NCBI RefSeq assembly: GCF_900411315.1
Contig: NZ_LS990887.1
Span: 816,239 to 880,238 of the forward strand
Direction: 5' to 3'
From: Corynebacterium senegalense
Lineage (GTDB): Bacteria; Actinomycetota; Actinomycetes; Mycobacteriales; Mycobacteriaceae
DNA: 64,000 nt
Each line of letters starts with the position of its first letter. Position 1 is the first letter of the stretch. Made by a program: the position numbers and the translations under genes. Shown here one piece after another: positions 20,698 through 33,190 of this stretch. The notes under the pieces were generated by a model, which saw only the letters and a program-made list of their open reading frames with translations, had not been told where the DNA came from and made no database searches.

Positions 20698-22776
20698 TTG
20701 TCCACAACCACACCCAGGGGAAGGCTCAGCCGCCTTCTCGATTGGCGCCCCGCCAGCGTCCTCGCGCGCATCCTCATCGTCCTCGCCCTCGTCGTCCCGC
20801 TGCTCATGTCGGCGACGTTCATGTGGGCCATGTGGGACCCGAGCAAGACCCTGCCCAACGTCCCCCTCGCCATCGTCAACGAGGACAAGGGCGCGGAGAA
20901 CAACGGCGAGTTCCGCGCGATCGGCGACGAGGTGGTCAAGGGCCTCCTGGAGAAGGACTACCTCAACTTCGAGGAGGTGGACGCCGAGGACGCCCGGCTG
21001 GGCCTGACGAAGGGTGACTACCTCTTCGTGGTCACCATCCCCGAGGACTTCTCCGCCCGGGCCGTCTCGCTGATCTCCGACGAGCCCCGCCAGTCCCAGA
21101 TCCTCATCGACTACAACGACTACGGCGGCACGAACGGCTCGGTCCTCACCGCCGGCCTCATCCCCGAGCTGCAGGCGCAGATCTCCGCGAATATCGCCGA
21201 GACCTACGCCACGGAGACTCTGACGGGCATGAACCAGCTTGGCGACGGCATCCGCCGCGCCGCGGACGGCTCCGCACAGATCGACGACGGCCTGGGCCGC
21301 CTGCAGGACGGCACCGGCCGCGCCGTCGAGGGCATCGGCAAGCTCGATGACGGTGCCACGCAGCTCAACGCCGGCGCCGCCGAGCTCAGCACCGGCGCGG
21401 GCCAGCTCAACGACGGCGCCAAGCGCCTCGAGGGCGGCGCCCACGAGCTCAACAACGGCCTGCTCACTCTCAAGGACGGCACCCGCCAGCTCGGCGACGG
21501 CGCCGCCCAGATCGACGGGGGCGTCCAGCAGCTCACCGGAACCCTCATCCCCCTCCTCGAGCAGGTGCAGGGCGTCGTGGGGCAGGTCCGACCGGTCGTC
21601 GACACGCTCTACGCCGTCGGCATGACCGAGCAGGCCGACAAGCTGAACAGCTCCATCTCCAAGCTCGACCCCGCCAACGAGACCAACATGGTCGCGCAGC
21701 TGAACAAGCTCCGCGACGGCACCGCCCAGCTCAGCTACAACCTCAACAGCCCGGACGCGCCCTACCTCAACGGCGTCAACCGCCTCGTCGACGGCTCCCA
21801 TCAGCTCGCCAACGGCTCCACGGAGCTGCGCTCGGGCACCGACCGCCTCATCGACGGCACCTCCCGCCTCAGCACGGGCGTGGGCCAGCTCAAGGACGGC
21901 ACGGGCCAGCTTGTCGAGGGCGGCGCGGAGCTCAACAACGGCGTCGGCCAGCTCAAGGACGGCTCGACCGAGCTCTCCGACAAGCTCAAGGAAGGCGCGG
22001 AGAGCGCGCCCGTCGTGTCCCGCGTCCCCGACTCCGCCCGCCAGATGGCCGTGCCGATCGTCTTCGAGGAAGCCAACATGCACCCGACGCAGGGGCTTGT
22101 CGACGAATCCAACCCGACCGTCAAGAAGATCGAAAGCGGCTTCTCGCTCATCGTGATGCTCATCTTCGGCTACCTGGTCATGGCCGTCCTCTCCGCCCTC
22201 CTCCCCCACGTTGTCGGCCGCCGCGCCGAAAGCCGAACCCCCCTCGGCCCGGTCCTGCGCGCCTTCGGGCTGATGTTCCTGATCAACCTCGGCGTCATGG
22301 CGGTCTTCACCGCCATCTCGGTCCTCACCGGCTGGCGCCCAGCGAACTGGCTCGCAATGGGCACCGTCATCGCGCTCATCGCCGCGAACGGCGCTGCCAT
22401 GTACCAGTTCTTCCGCGTCCTCTTCGGCCGCCTCGTCGGCGGGATGTTCTCGGTGGGCTTCTTCGCCCTCGGACTCTTCGTCTTCGGCGGCGTATGGCCC
22501 ATCTCCACGATCCCCGCCCCACTGCAGTTCTTCCACACGGTCCACCCGATGAGCTACGCCCGCTACGCCTTCATGCGGGCCACGGACGGGCTCTACGACG
22601 GCACCTTCTGGACCGCCCTCGCAGTCCTGTTCACCTTCAGCATCGTCGCCCTCGCACTCTCGGTGACGATCTACAACGCGCGCCGCCACGGCGCTGCGGT
22701 GGAGCTCGAGGAAGATCGCCGCCTGGGCCGGGAGCCCCGCCTCGGCGAGGAACCGGTCACCTCCGTCACCTACTAG
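20698..22776 (+). CDS. YhgE/Pip family ABC-2-like membrane protein
   Basis: Membrane protein of 692 residues starting with TTG at 20698 after GAAAGGAAACGGCA. One transmembrane segment (about 22-46) is followed by a long external region and five or six spans from about residue 480 onward, the YhgE/Pip layout. The external region has heptad-like glycine repeats of the form D-G-x-x-x-L-x-x-G at residues about 182-281 and 362-431 (for example QLNAGAAELSTGAGQLNDGA), expected to make long coiled or helical stalks. Relatives include phage-infection protein and type VII secretion-linked EsaA-like proteins. Substrate unknown. A strong terminator follows the stop. Confidence 0.88.
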   Translation: MSTTTPRGRLSRLLDWRPASVLARILIVLALVVPLLMSATFMWAMWDPSKTLPNVPLAIVNEDKGAENNGEFRAIGDEVVKGLLEKDYLNFEEVDAEDARLGLTKGDYLFVVTIPEDFSARAVSLISDEPRQSQILIDYNDYGGTNGSVLTAGLIPELQAQISANIAETYATETLTGMNQLGDGIRRAADGSAQIDDGLGRLQDGTGRAVEGIGKLDDGATQLNAGAAELSTGAGQLNDGAKRLEGGAHELNNGLLTLKDGTRQLGDGAAQIDGGVQQLTGTLIPLLEQVQGVVGQVRPVVDTLYAVGMTEQADKLNSSISKLDPANETNMVAQLNKLRDGTAQLSYNLNSPDAPYLNGVNRLVDGSHQLANGSTELRSGTDRLIDGTSRLSTGVGQLKDGTGQLVEGGAELNNGVGQLKDGSTELSDKLKEGAESAPVVSRVPDSARQMAVPIVFEEANMHPTQGLVDESNPTVKKIESGFSLIVMLIFGYLVMAVLSALLPHVVGRRAESRTPLGPVLRAFGLMFLINLGVMAVFTAISVLTGWRPANWLAMGTVIALIAANGAAMYQFFRVLFGRLVGGMFSVGFFALGLFVFGGVWPISTIPAPLQFFHTVHPMSYARYAFMRATDGLYDGTFWTALAVLFTFSIVALALSVTIYNARRHGAAVELEEDRRLGREPRLGEEPVTSVTY

Positions 22777-22788
22777 AGATGCACACGC

Positions 22789-22816
22789 ACAAAGGGGCCC
22801 TTCCGGGCCCCTTTTT
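22789..22816 (+). terminator. Terminator of the YhgE/Pip gene
   Basis: AAAGGGGCCC-TTCC-GGGCCCCTTTTTCT is a perfect hairpin with T-run 13 bases after the stop. Confidence 0.93.
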
Positions 22817-23202
22817 CTATGCAGGTGTGCGGGACGCAGCCCACGCGGATCTGTTCCTCATGGCGACTACTCACCCAGCCAGCCTGGACGCCCCGCGAGC
22901 GGTGAAGGCCGGCACCATAGACACGGCCACAGGCCTGGGGTTACGCGCGTCCCATCAAGAAGCCGGCGCGGCGGCAGGTGAGGCCATCGAGGAGTGACTG
23001 GACTACCAGCGGCAACGATCGATCCGCCAAGCCTTATCCCCAGATCCCCTGCTTACTCCCCATCCCCCGTTTGACCTCAAGGTTGGCGGGATTCCGCGAA
23101 CGTGACGTGCGGCGTCGACACAGAGGTGCACAACAGGACAGCGAGACCCGTGGCGTATCAATACTGGGCTTGTCTGTGGTGGGTTGGTAGTGCGGGTACG
23201 GC
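22817..23202. other. Gene-poor stretch between YhgE/Pip terminator and rRNA terminator
   Basis: No confident gene. A plus-strand frame from ATG 22860 to 22997 (45 codons, MATTHPASLDAPRAVKAG start) continues in frame after its stop as LDYQRQRSIRQALSP, which could be a decayed coding remnant, but I recognise no family. Base composition is lower in GC than the neighbouring genes after about 23000. Confidence 0.4.
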
Positions 23203-23240
23203 AAAAGCGCCTGTCCCGGGTGGGGTCAGGCGCTTTTGTT
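23203..23240 (-). terminator. rRNA operon terminator
   Basis: On the minus strand AAAAGCGCCTGACCCCACCCGGGACAGGCGCTTTT forms a stem with A-run and T-run on either side, about 15 bases after 5S rRNA. The plus strand also reads a T-run, so it may act both ways. Confidence 0.88.
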
Positions 23241-23254
23241 TTTGTGAAGTTGTT

Positions 23255-23373
23255 GGGTCGGCGGTAACTTACTCTCCCACTCCCTCCCGGGGGCAGTACC
23301 ATCAGCGCGGGCGGGCTTAGCTTCCGGGTTCGGAATGGGTCCGGGCGTTTCCCCGCCGCCATCAACCACCGAC
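23255..23373 (-). rRNA. rrf: 5S ribosomal RNA
   Basis: About 119 bases. The minus strand reads GTTGATGGCGGCGGGGAAAC near the 5' end, then CCCATTCCGAACCCGGAAGC, the invariant 5S loop, and ends with GAGAGTAAGTTACCGCCGAC. It is the last gene of the 16S-23S-5S operon. Boundaries are estimated to within a few bases. Confidence 0.93.
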
Positions 23374-23463
23374 ACACTTGTTGGGTTGATCATGTTGGGT
23401 TCATGTTCAATTATTGTTCTGGCCTCCACACACGCACTGGTTGGTGGTGTGGTGTGTCAGATA

Positions 23464-23483
23464 CTGCATAGTGGACGCGGGCA
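23464..23483 (-). other. 3' arm of the 23S rRNA processing stem
   Basis: In the 23S-5S spacer the transcript reads TGCCCGCGTCCACTATGCAG, complementary at 18 of 20 positions to the sequence at 26625-26644 before 23S. The pair would close a long stem around 23S rRNA, the usual RNase III type processing site. Confidence 0.75.
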
Positions 23484-23507
23484 CGATTCTTGGTGCTCAT
23501 TGTTTGT

Positions 23508-26582
<3,075 letters not shown>

Positions 26583-26624
26583 CACGCACCCACCACAAGG
26601 CAGGCACGCACACAAGAATAAAGA

Positions 26625-26644
26625 TGCTCGCGTCCACTATACAG
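26625..26644 (-). other. 5' arm of the 23S rRNA processing stem
   Basis: The transcript reads CTGTATAGTGGACGCGAGCA about 45 bases before 23S and pairs with 23464-23483 at 18 of 20 positions. Confidence 0.75.
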
Positions 26645-26654
26645 TTCTCACACA
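26638..26654 (-). promoter_or_regulatory. boxA-like antitermination element in the spacer
   Basis: The transcript reads GTGTGAGAACTGTATAG, resembling the TGTTTGAGAACT boxA of actinobacterial rRNA operons, where Nus factors load. A second copy lies in the 16S leader. Confidence 0.65.
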
Positions 26655-26941
26655 CCACACCCACACACCAAAAACACACCACACGGACGTGCCCAAGCAT
26701 GCAGGGCCTAAGGAAACAACACACAAACGCGTATCATCCCAGACACCCGACAGCGCACCAACATACCCGTCCACAAAAGACCACTCGCTTGCAGGCAACA
26801 ATTGCACACCACACGCACAAAGCACCACACACAATGATGCCGGCATGCCTCCACCCGGATTTCAACAAAAAACGCGGCAGCACCACACACGGGCACTCAA
26901 CCACACACCCCACAACCGTGGGGCACACAAAAACAAAAACT

Positions 26942-28467
<1,526 letters not shown>

Positions 28468-28805
28468 AATGCTTCAGAAGAAACAGGCCGTGAAAAGCCC
28501 AAAACCCAACCAAAACAAACCACCACACCCAACACCCACCAAAAAGCAGGCACCAAGCGCGCTGGCAATCCACAAAATTACCGGCCACCCCTCCCCACCC
28601 TGACGAGGGAAAAAACAGGGAAAGGCAACCAAAAAAGTATCTGTCACAAACGCGAATCAATCACGCACCATGCAAACACCAACAAAGCCGCGCCCCATCA
28701 AATGGTTCAGGCACAACCCACCGGCACACACCCACCACCACAACAGCAGCAGCAAGCACACACAGCACACAACCAACCCACAAACAAAAAAAGTACATTG
28801 GCACA

Positions 28806-28822
28806 CTATCGAGTTCTCACAC
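28806..28822 (-). promoter_or_regulatory. boxA-like antitermination element in the 16S leader
   Basis: The transcript reads GTGTGAGAACTCGATAG, matching the boxA type GAGAACT and sharing 14 of 17 bases with the spacer copy. Confidence 0.7.
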
Positions 28823-28881
28823 AACACACGCACACCCAACACAACCCAGCAAAAACCAGGCCAGTCAAGCAGCAAGAGATG

Positions 28882-28910
28882 AATCTACACAACCAGTAAC
28901 CAAAAGTCAA
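28882..28910 (-). promoter_or_regulatory. rRNA operon promoter
   Basis: On the minus strand TTGACT and TAGATT are separated by 17 bases, close to the consensus for the main sigma factor. It lies about 415 bases before 16S, a normal leader length for actinobacteria. Confidence 0.78.
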
Positions 28911-29083
28911 AATCGAAGTAAACAACAACCCCGACAACCCTCGGAAACCACCGTTATGCACTTAAAACATCCCACTCACCCCAACCGAACCAACCCGGCC
29001 GCGGCGACGAGGAGAAACATTAACCCCAACCCACCAACAACACAAACCCGCAGGTGAATGGCGTTAAATCGGCGTCGATAGGC

Positions 29084-29839
29084 TTAGTGATAGGTCGCGA
29101 TAGGACCGTGCGGACCCTCGATGACCGTGACCTCCGTGTTGAAGATCTCGGTGAGCAGGTCGTCGCGCATGATCTCGGCGGGCGTGCCGAAGGCGGCGAT
29201 CTGGCCGTCCTTGGCCGCGCAGATGTAGTCGGCGTATCGCGCGGCAAAGTTGATGTCGTGGAGGACGATGATGATGGTGCGGCCGAGGTCGTGGGCCGCG
29301 TCGTAGAGGTGGCGCATCATGTCCACGGAGTGGGCGATGTCGAGGTTGTTCAGCGGCTCGTCGAGAAGCACGTAGTCGGTTTCCTGGCACAGGACCATCG
29401 CCACGTACGCGCGCTGCCGCTGCCCGCCCGAGAGCTGGTCGAGGTAGCGGTTCTCCAGCGGCTTGAGGCCGAGGAAGTCGATGTACTTCGAGATGATCTG
29501 CTCGTCCTCGGCGTTGAGCCTGCCCCGGGTGTACGGGAAACGGCCGAAGCCGACGAGCTGGCGCACCGTGAGACGGGTGACAAAGTGGTTCTCCTGCCGC
29601 AGGATCGAGATGATCTTGGCCAGGTCCTTCGACTTCGTCTCGGTGACGTCCATCTGCGCGATCTCCACCGTGCCGGAGTCCACGGCGAGGAGCCGGCCGA
29701 TCATGGTCAAGAGCGTCGACTTGCCGGCGCCGTTCGGGCCGACGAGGGCGGTGATGCCGCCGGAGGGGATCTGCAGGTTGACGGGTCCGATGGCGACGTC
29801 GTCGCCGTAGTCCTTGCGGACGTCGGTAAGCGTGATCAC
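29084..29839 (-). CDS. Iron-siderophore ABC transporter ATP-binding protein
   Basis: ATPase of 251 residues that energises iron-chelate import. The start is GTG at 29837-29839, after AAAGGGGCGCTT, overlapping the permease stop by four bases (GTGA); the frame is open far upstream but lacks family similarity there. Walker A is LVGPNGAGKSTLLTMI, the signature YLDQLSGGQRQRAYVAM, Walker B YVLLDEPLNNLDIAHS, and the H-loop IIIVLHDINFAARYA. It is the last gene of a permease–permease–ATPase operon. The FepC/ViuC-type subgroup fits a siderophore substrate; the chelate is unknown. Confidence 0.94.
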   Translation of the reverse strand: MITLTDVRKDYGDDVAIGPVNLQIPSGGITALVGPNGAGKSTLLTMIGRLLAVDSGTVEIAQMDVTETKSKDLAKIISILRQENHFVTRLTVRQLVGFGRFPYTRGRLNAEDEQIISKYIDFLGLKPLENRYLDQLSGGQRQRAYVAMVLCQETDYVLLDEPLNNLDIAHSVDMMRHLYDAAHDLGRTIIIVLHDINFAARYADYICAAKDGQIAAFGTPAEIMRDDLLTEIFNTEVTVIEGPHGPIATYH

Positions 29840-30849
29840 AAGCGCCCCTTTCTGAGGATGACAACGAGGAAGGTGAGCCCTCCCACCAGCTCGATGATGA
29901 TGGACACCACGCCCTGCGCGTAGAAGATGTGGTTCATGATGAAGTACGCCCCGCTCAGGATCACGAAGCCCAGGAGGAAGGCCATCGGGAAGATGTAGCG
30001 GTGATCGTAGGTGTCCGTGAACAGGTACGCCAGGGTGGCCACGAGGAAGCCGAGGAAGGTCATCGGCCCGACCAGCGCGGTCGACACGGACATGAGGACC
30101 GAGACGAGCACGAGGGTGAGAATCGCGTGGGCGCGGTGGCTCACCCCGAGGTTGACGGCCACGTCGCGGCCCAGCGCGAGGATGTTCAGCCGGCGCGAAT
30201 TGGCGTACATGAGCGCCACCGCCACGAGGACCAGCGGGATCGCCACCGGGTAGTACTGCGGGTCGGCGTTGTTGACGGAGCCGAACATGCGCGCCGTGAG
30301 CACGTCGAACTCGCTGGGCGTGAGCATGCGCTGCATGAACGTCGACAGCGAGCCCAGCCCGCCGCCGATGACGATGCCCACGAGCAGCATGGCGTGCATG
30401 TTCGAGCTCGAGTCCGCGAGCAGCCACGAGTACAGGATCAGCGAGAGCCCCACCATCAGCACGAGCTGGGCCACGAACATCTCCATCGTGCGGGCGTTGT
30501 TCAGCCCCGCCGCGCCGAGGAAGTAGACGGTGGCGGTGTGAATCGCCACGTAGAGGGACTCGAAGCCCATGATGGAGGGCGTGAGGATGCGGTTGTTGGT
30601 CACCGTCTGGAAGGCGACGGTGGCCACGGCCTGGCACAGGGCGACGATGAGCATCGCCACCACCGAGTTCATTCGCCGCTGGGCGATGAGCCAGTAGCCG
30701 CGGGTGCCGAAGTCCACGGGGTTGTCGTAGCCGATCAGCCCCGCGACAAACAGCGCCGCGAGGACGATGAGGCCGGCCATCGCCAGCCAGTATCGCCTTT
30801 TGCTTGTCGACGTCTGAAAAGCGCCGACGTGCCTACGGTTAACGTCCAC
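29836..30849 (-). CDS. Iron-siderophore ABC transporter permease (second)
   Basis: FecCD-family permease of 337 residues with about nine transmembrane segments. The start is GTG at 30847-30849, overlapping the preceding permease by eleven bases; no strong ribosome binding site is seen, so translation is probably coupled. Family motifs include TNNRILTPSIMGFESLYVAI, RRLNILALGRDVAVNLGVSH, and GPMTFLGFLVATLAYLFTDT. It pairs with the upstream permease to form the channel heterodimer. The C-terminus (LRKGRL) overlaps the ATPase start. Confidence 0.92.
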   Translation of the reverse strand: MDVNRRHVGAFQTSTSKRRYWLAMAGLIVLAALFVAGLIGYDNPVDFGTRGYWLIAQRRMNSVVAMLIVALCQAVATVAFQTVTNNRILTPSIMGFESLYVAIHTATVYFLGAAGLNNARTMEMFVAQLVLMVGLSLILYSWLLADSSSNMHAMLLVGIVIGGGLGSLSTFMQRMLTPSEFDVLTARMFGSVNNADPQYYPVAIPLVLVAVALMYANSRRLNILALGRDVAVNLGVSHRAHAILTLVLVSVLMSVSTALVGPMTFLGFLVATLAYLFTDTYDHRYIFPMAFLLGFVILSGAYFIMNHIFYAQGVVSIIIELVGGLTFLVVILRKGRL

Positions 30850-31807
30850 GGCGCGTCTGCCTCACAATCAGTGCCACGAACACCACGGCGCCCACGACGC
30901 CGAGGATGACGGAAACGGGCATCTCGAACGGCGCGATGATCGTCCGCCCGAGCAGGTCGCACACGGTGACGATGCCCACGCCGAGGACGCACACCCAGGG
31001 CAGGTTGGAGCGCATGTCGTCGCCGCGCAGCATGCTCACGATGTTGGGCACGATGAGCCCGAGGAAGGGCAGGTTGCCCACCACCACCGTGACCACCCCG
31101 GACGCGACGGCGACGAGGCCGGTGCCGACGAGGACGATGCGGCCGTAGTTCAGCCCCACGTTCGTGGCAATGTCCTCCCCCAGCCCGGCGACCGTGAGCT
31201 TGTCCGCGTAGAAGAACACCGCGACGACCACCAGGAGCACGACCCACAGCACCTCATACTGCCCCGAGATGACGCTGGTGAAGGAGCCGGCGAACCAGAC
31301 GCCGAGCGACTGCAGCAGGTTCGTCTGCAGCGCGAAGAACGTGGAGATCGAGCTCACCACCGCCCCCAGCATGATGCCGACGATCGGCACCACCAGGGAG
31401 CTGCGCAGCGTGACCCGCCGCAGGAACAGGAAGAAGACCATGGTGCCCACGAAGGCGAAGATGACCGCCACCACCATCCGCACCAGGATGGACGCGTGGG
31501 GCGCGAACACCAGCGTGGTAAGCAAACCCAGGCCGGCCCACTCCGTGGTGCCCGTCGTCGTCGGCTCCACGAAGCGGTTCTGCGTGAGCATCTGCATGAT
31601 CAGACCGCTCATCGCCATCGCCGCACCCGCCAGCACGAGCGCGATGGTGCGGGGCACGCGCGTGGCGCGGAACATCTCCCAGCCGTCGGCGCTGCGCCAG
31701 ATGTCGTACTGACCCACGAAGAGCGAGACGACCAGAAGGGCTGCGACAGCACCAACACCCGCCAGAAGCTTCCAGCTCAGAAGCGCGCGGAGCGATGTTC
31801 GGGCCAT
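30839..31807 (-). CDS. Iron-siderophore ABC transporter permease (first)
   Basis: FecCD-family permease of 322 residues. The ATG at 31805-31807 (MARTSLRALLSWK) is preceded by AAGGAG eight bases away; an upstream in-frame ATG at 31840 is less likely. Motifs include RVPRTIALVLAGAAMAMSG, QNRFVEPTTTGTTEWAGLGL, LTVAGLGEDIATNVGLNYGR and GNLPFLGLIVPNIVSMLRGD. The gene begins a separate unit from the binding protein, with 158 bases between that hold a promoter-like motif shared with the binding-protein gene. Confidence 0.93.
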   Translation of the reverse strand: MARTSLRALLSWKLLAGVGAVAALLVVSLFVGQYDIWRSADGWEMFRATRVPRTIALVLAGAAMAMSGLIMQMLTQNRFVEPTTTGTTEWAGLGLLTTLVFAPHASILVRMVVAVIFAFVGTMVFFLFLRRVTLRSSLVVPIVGIMLGAVVSSISTFFALQTNLLQSLGVWFAGSFTSVISGQYEVLWVVLLVVVAVFFYADKLTVAGLGEDIATNVGLNYGRIVLVGTGLVAVASGVVTVVVGNLPFLGLIVPNIVSMLRGDDMRSNLPWVCVLGVGIVTVCDLLGRTIIAPFEMPVSVILGVVGAVVFVALIVRQTRRGR

Positions 31808-31858
31808 ACTCGGGGCTCCTTCCCTTTTCAGTACACGCACCCAGTTGCCGTGGCTGCA

Positions 31859-31885
31859 ATTACACCACAGTTGAGTTTCCTAAAT
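31859..31885 (-). promoter_or_regulatory. Promoter-like motif ATTTAGGAAAC-N10-TGTAAT before the permease operon
   Basis: The minus strand reads ATTTAGGAAAC, ten bases, then TGTAAT, with a predicted start site about 45 bases before the permease ATG. The identical layout occurs at 33089-33115 before the binding-protein gene. TGTAAT is a fair -10; the upstream block is not a normal -35 for the main sigma factor. Confidence 0.5.
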
Positions 31886-31906
31886 ACGCCCGGGGTGTGC
31901 ATGGTG

Positions 31907-31944
31907 CGCGCCCGCCCCGGTGGCTGAATCGGGGCGGGCGCAAG
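31907..31944 (-). terminator. Inverted repeat after the binding-protein gene
   Basis: GCGCCCGCCCCG and CGGGGCGGGCGC form a 12-bp GC stem with a 10-base loop, 22 bases after the stop of the binding-protein gene. No T-run follows, so it may attenuate or protect the message rather than fully terminate. Confidence 0.6.
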
Positions 31945-31965
31945 ATTTCGTACGTAGCTTTCCCG

Positions 31966-32985
31966 CTACCCCTGCTTCGCGGCCTCGAAGGAGTCGGCGA
32001 GCTCGTTGAGGATCTCGGTGTAGGTGATGATCGACTCGTTGGTGTAGGTGTCAGCCGGGGCGACGTAGACGTGGCCCTCCTTCACCGCGGTGACGTTCTG
32101 CAGCGGGGCGGCGTCGGCGATGACCTGCTTGGCGGCCGGGGAACCCTCGTCGGAGCGGGTGCCCGCGTCGCGGTCGAGGACGAGGATCCAGTCCGGGTTG
32201 GACTGCGCGATGGCCTCGACCGAGATGTCGTCGCCCTGGTGGTCGTCGGAGGAGTTGGAGACCTCGAGGGAGGGCTTCAGGCCGAGCATGTCGAAGATCG
32301 GGCCCCAGACGCGGCCGATGCCCGGGGCGACGTAGCCGAGCTCGCCGCCGGAGGCGTTGAGGGCCATGACGGTCTGGTTCGGGTCGTAGGCGGCCTTGGC
32401 CCGCTCGATGGCGGCGGTGAAGTCGTCGACAAGCTTCTGCGCCTCCTCCTGCTTGCCGAAGACCTCGCCGAGGGCCTCGGTCTGGCGGATGAGCTCGGCG
32501 TCGAGGCTCTCGCCGTCGCGCGGCTCGAAGTCGAGGACGACCGCCTCGGGGACGAGCTTCTCGATCTCCGGGTCGTACTCCTGGAAGCGCTGGCCCGAGA
32601 CGACGACGTCGGGGTCGGCGGCCACGATGGCCTCGAGGTTGGGCTCGCGGTGGTTGCCGATGTCGATGATGTTCTCGTCGTCGCCGATGCCCGGGATCGT
32701 GGTGGGAACGAGGGCGCGGGCGGCGGCGACCGGCTTGATCCCCCACGCGTCGAGGATCTCGAAGGAGCGGTTGTCGAGGGCAACGACCTTCTTCGGCGGG
32801 CTCGGGACCTCCTTCGTGCCGGTGTTGTCCTCGACAGTGACGGTGCCGGCGGACTCGGCGGCCTGGCTGCTGCTGGCGGAGGAGGACGAGCTGGCCCCGT
32901 CCTCGGCGGTCGAGCAGGCGCCGAGGCCGAGGGCCGTGGCGGCGACAACCGCGACGAGCGCGGTGCGGGCAGAGAATCGGGACAT
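31966..32985 (-). CDS. Iron-siderophore ABC transporter substrate-binding lipoprotein
   Basis: Periplasmic-binding-protein-type lipoprotein of 339 residues that should capture an iron-siderophore at the cell surface. The start ATG follows AAAGGAGCGGATCCC. Signal peptide residues 1-23 end in the lipobox LGAC, followed by a Ser-rich linker. The Fe-B12 PBP fold shows TVTVEDNTGTKEVPSPPKKV, ALDNRSFEILDAWGIKPVAA, NLEAIVAADPDVVVSGQRF and VKEGHVYVAPADTYT. It is similar to CeuE/FatB proteins for catecholate or mixed siderophores. A DtxR box about 30 bases upstream points to iron repression. The transporter genes follow in the same direction. Confidence 0.94.
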   Translation of the reverse strand: MSRFSARTALVAVVAATALGLGACSTAEDGASSSSSASSSQAAESAGTVTVEDNTGTKEVPSPPKKVVALDNRSFEILDAWGIKPVAAARALVPTTIPGIGDDENIIDIGNHREPNLEAIVAADPDVVVSGQRFQEYDPEIEKLVPEAVVLDFEPRDGESLDAELIRQTEALGEVFGKQEEAQKLVDDFTAAIERAKAAYDPNQTVMALNASGGELGYVAPGIGRVWGPIFDMLGLKPSLEVSNSSDDHQGDDISVEAIAQSNPDWILVLDRDAGTRSDEGSPAAKQVIADAAPLQNVTAVKEGHVYVAPADTYTNESIITYTEILNELADSFEAAKQG

Positions 32986-33013
32986 GGGATCCGCTCCTTT
33001 GACGTTCGGGAAC

Positions 33014-33032
33014 TTAGGTAAGGGTTACCTTG
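33014..33032. promoter_or_regulatory. DtxR iron-repressor box
   Basis: TTAGGTAAGGGTTACCTTG resembles the 19-bp palindromic DtxR consensus TTAGGTTAGGCTAACCTAA, with 15 of 19 identical positions. It lies 29 bases upstream of the binding-protein start, positioned to repress under iron sufficiency. Confidence 0.85.
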
Positions 33033-33088
33033 GAAAAGGTACAAGGCCGCTGAAAGTTAGCCAATCCTTACCCCCGGCCTTTCACGTA

Positions 33089-33115
33089 ATTACAGTACAC
33101 ACGTGTTTCCTAAAT
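33089..33115 (-). promoter_or_regulatory. Promoter-like motif ATTTAGGAAAC-N10-TGTAAT before the binding-protein gene
   Basis: Same 11-base block, same 10-base gap and same TGTAAT hexamer as at 31859-31885, here followed about 57 bases later by the DtxR box. The repetition at two iron-uptake units argues for a shared promoter or regulator. Confidence 0.5.
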
Positions 33116-33156
33116 GCGGGGCGGGGGTAGCCGGAAACGGCCGCAGCATAAAGGAG

Positions 33157-33190
33157 AACCCCCGGCCACAACCTTGTGACCGGGGGTTTC
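33157..33190 (-). terminator. tmRNA terminator
   Basis: On the minus strand AACCCCCGGTCACAAGGTTGTGGCCGGGGGTTCTCCTTT forms a long hairpin directly after the tmRNA 3' end. Confidence 0.85.

Larger units (their letters stand above)
28468..29083 (-). other. rRNA operon leader and upstream region
   Basis: About 600 bases without a protein gene, A/C-rich on the plus strand. It holds the rRNA promoter at 28882-28910 and a boxA-like element at 28806-28822. Short open frames here show biased composition and no start signals. The part from about 28911 to 29083 may carry upstream activator sites, which I cannot identify. Confidence 0.7.

Noticed and set aside
21239-21990. DNA tandem repeat or CRISPR-like array in the YhgE/Pip gene
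   Set aside because: The periodicity is at protein level (Gly/Leu heptads) with varied codons; no exact repeats with spacers are present.
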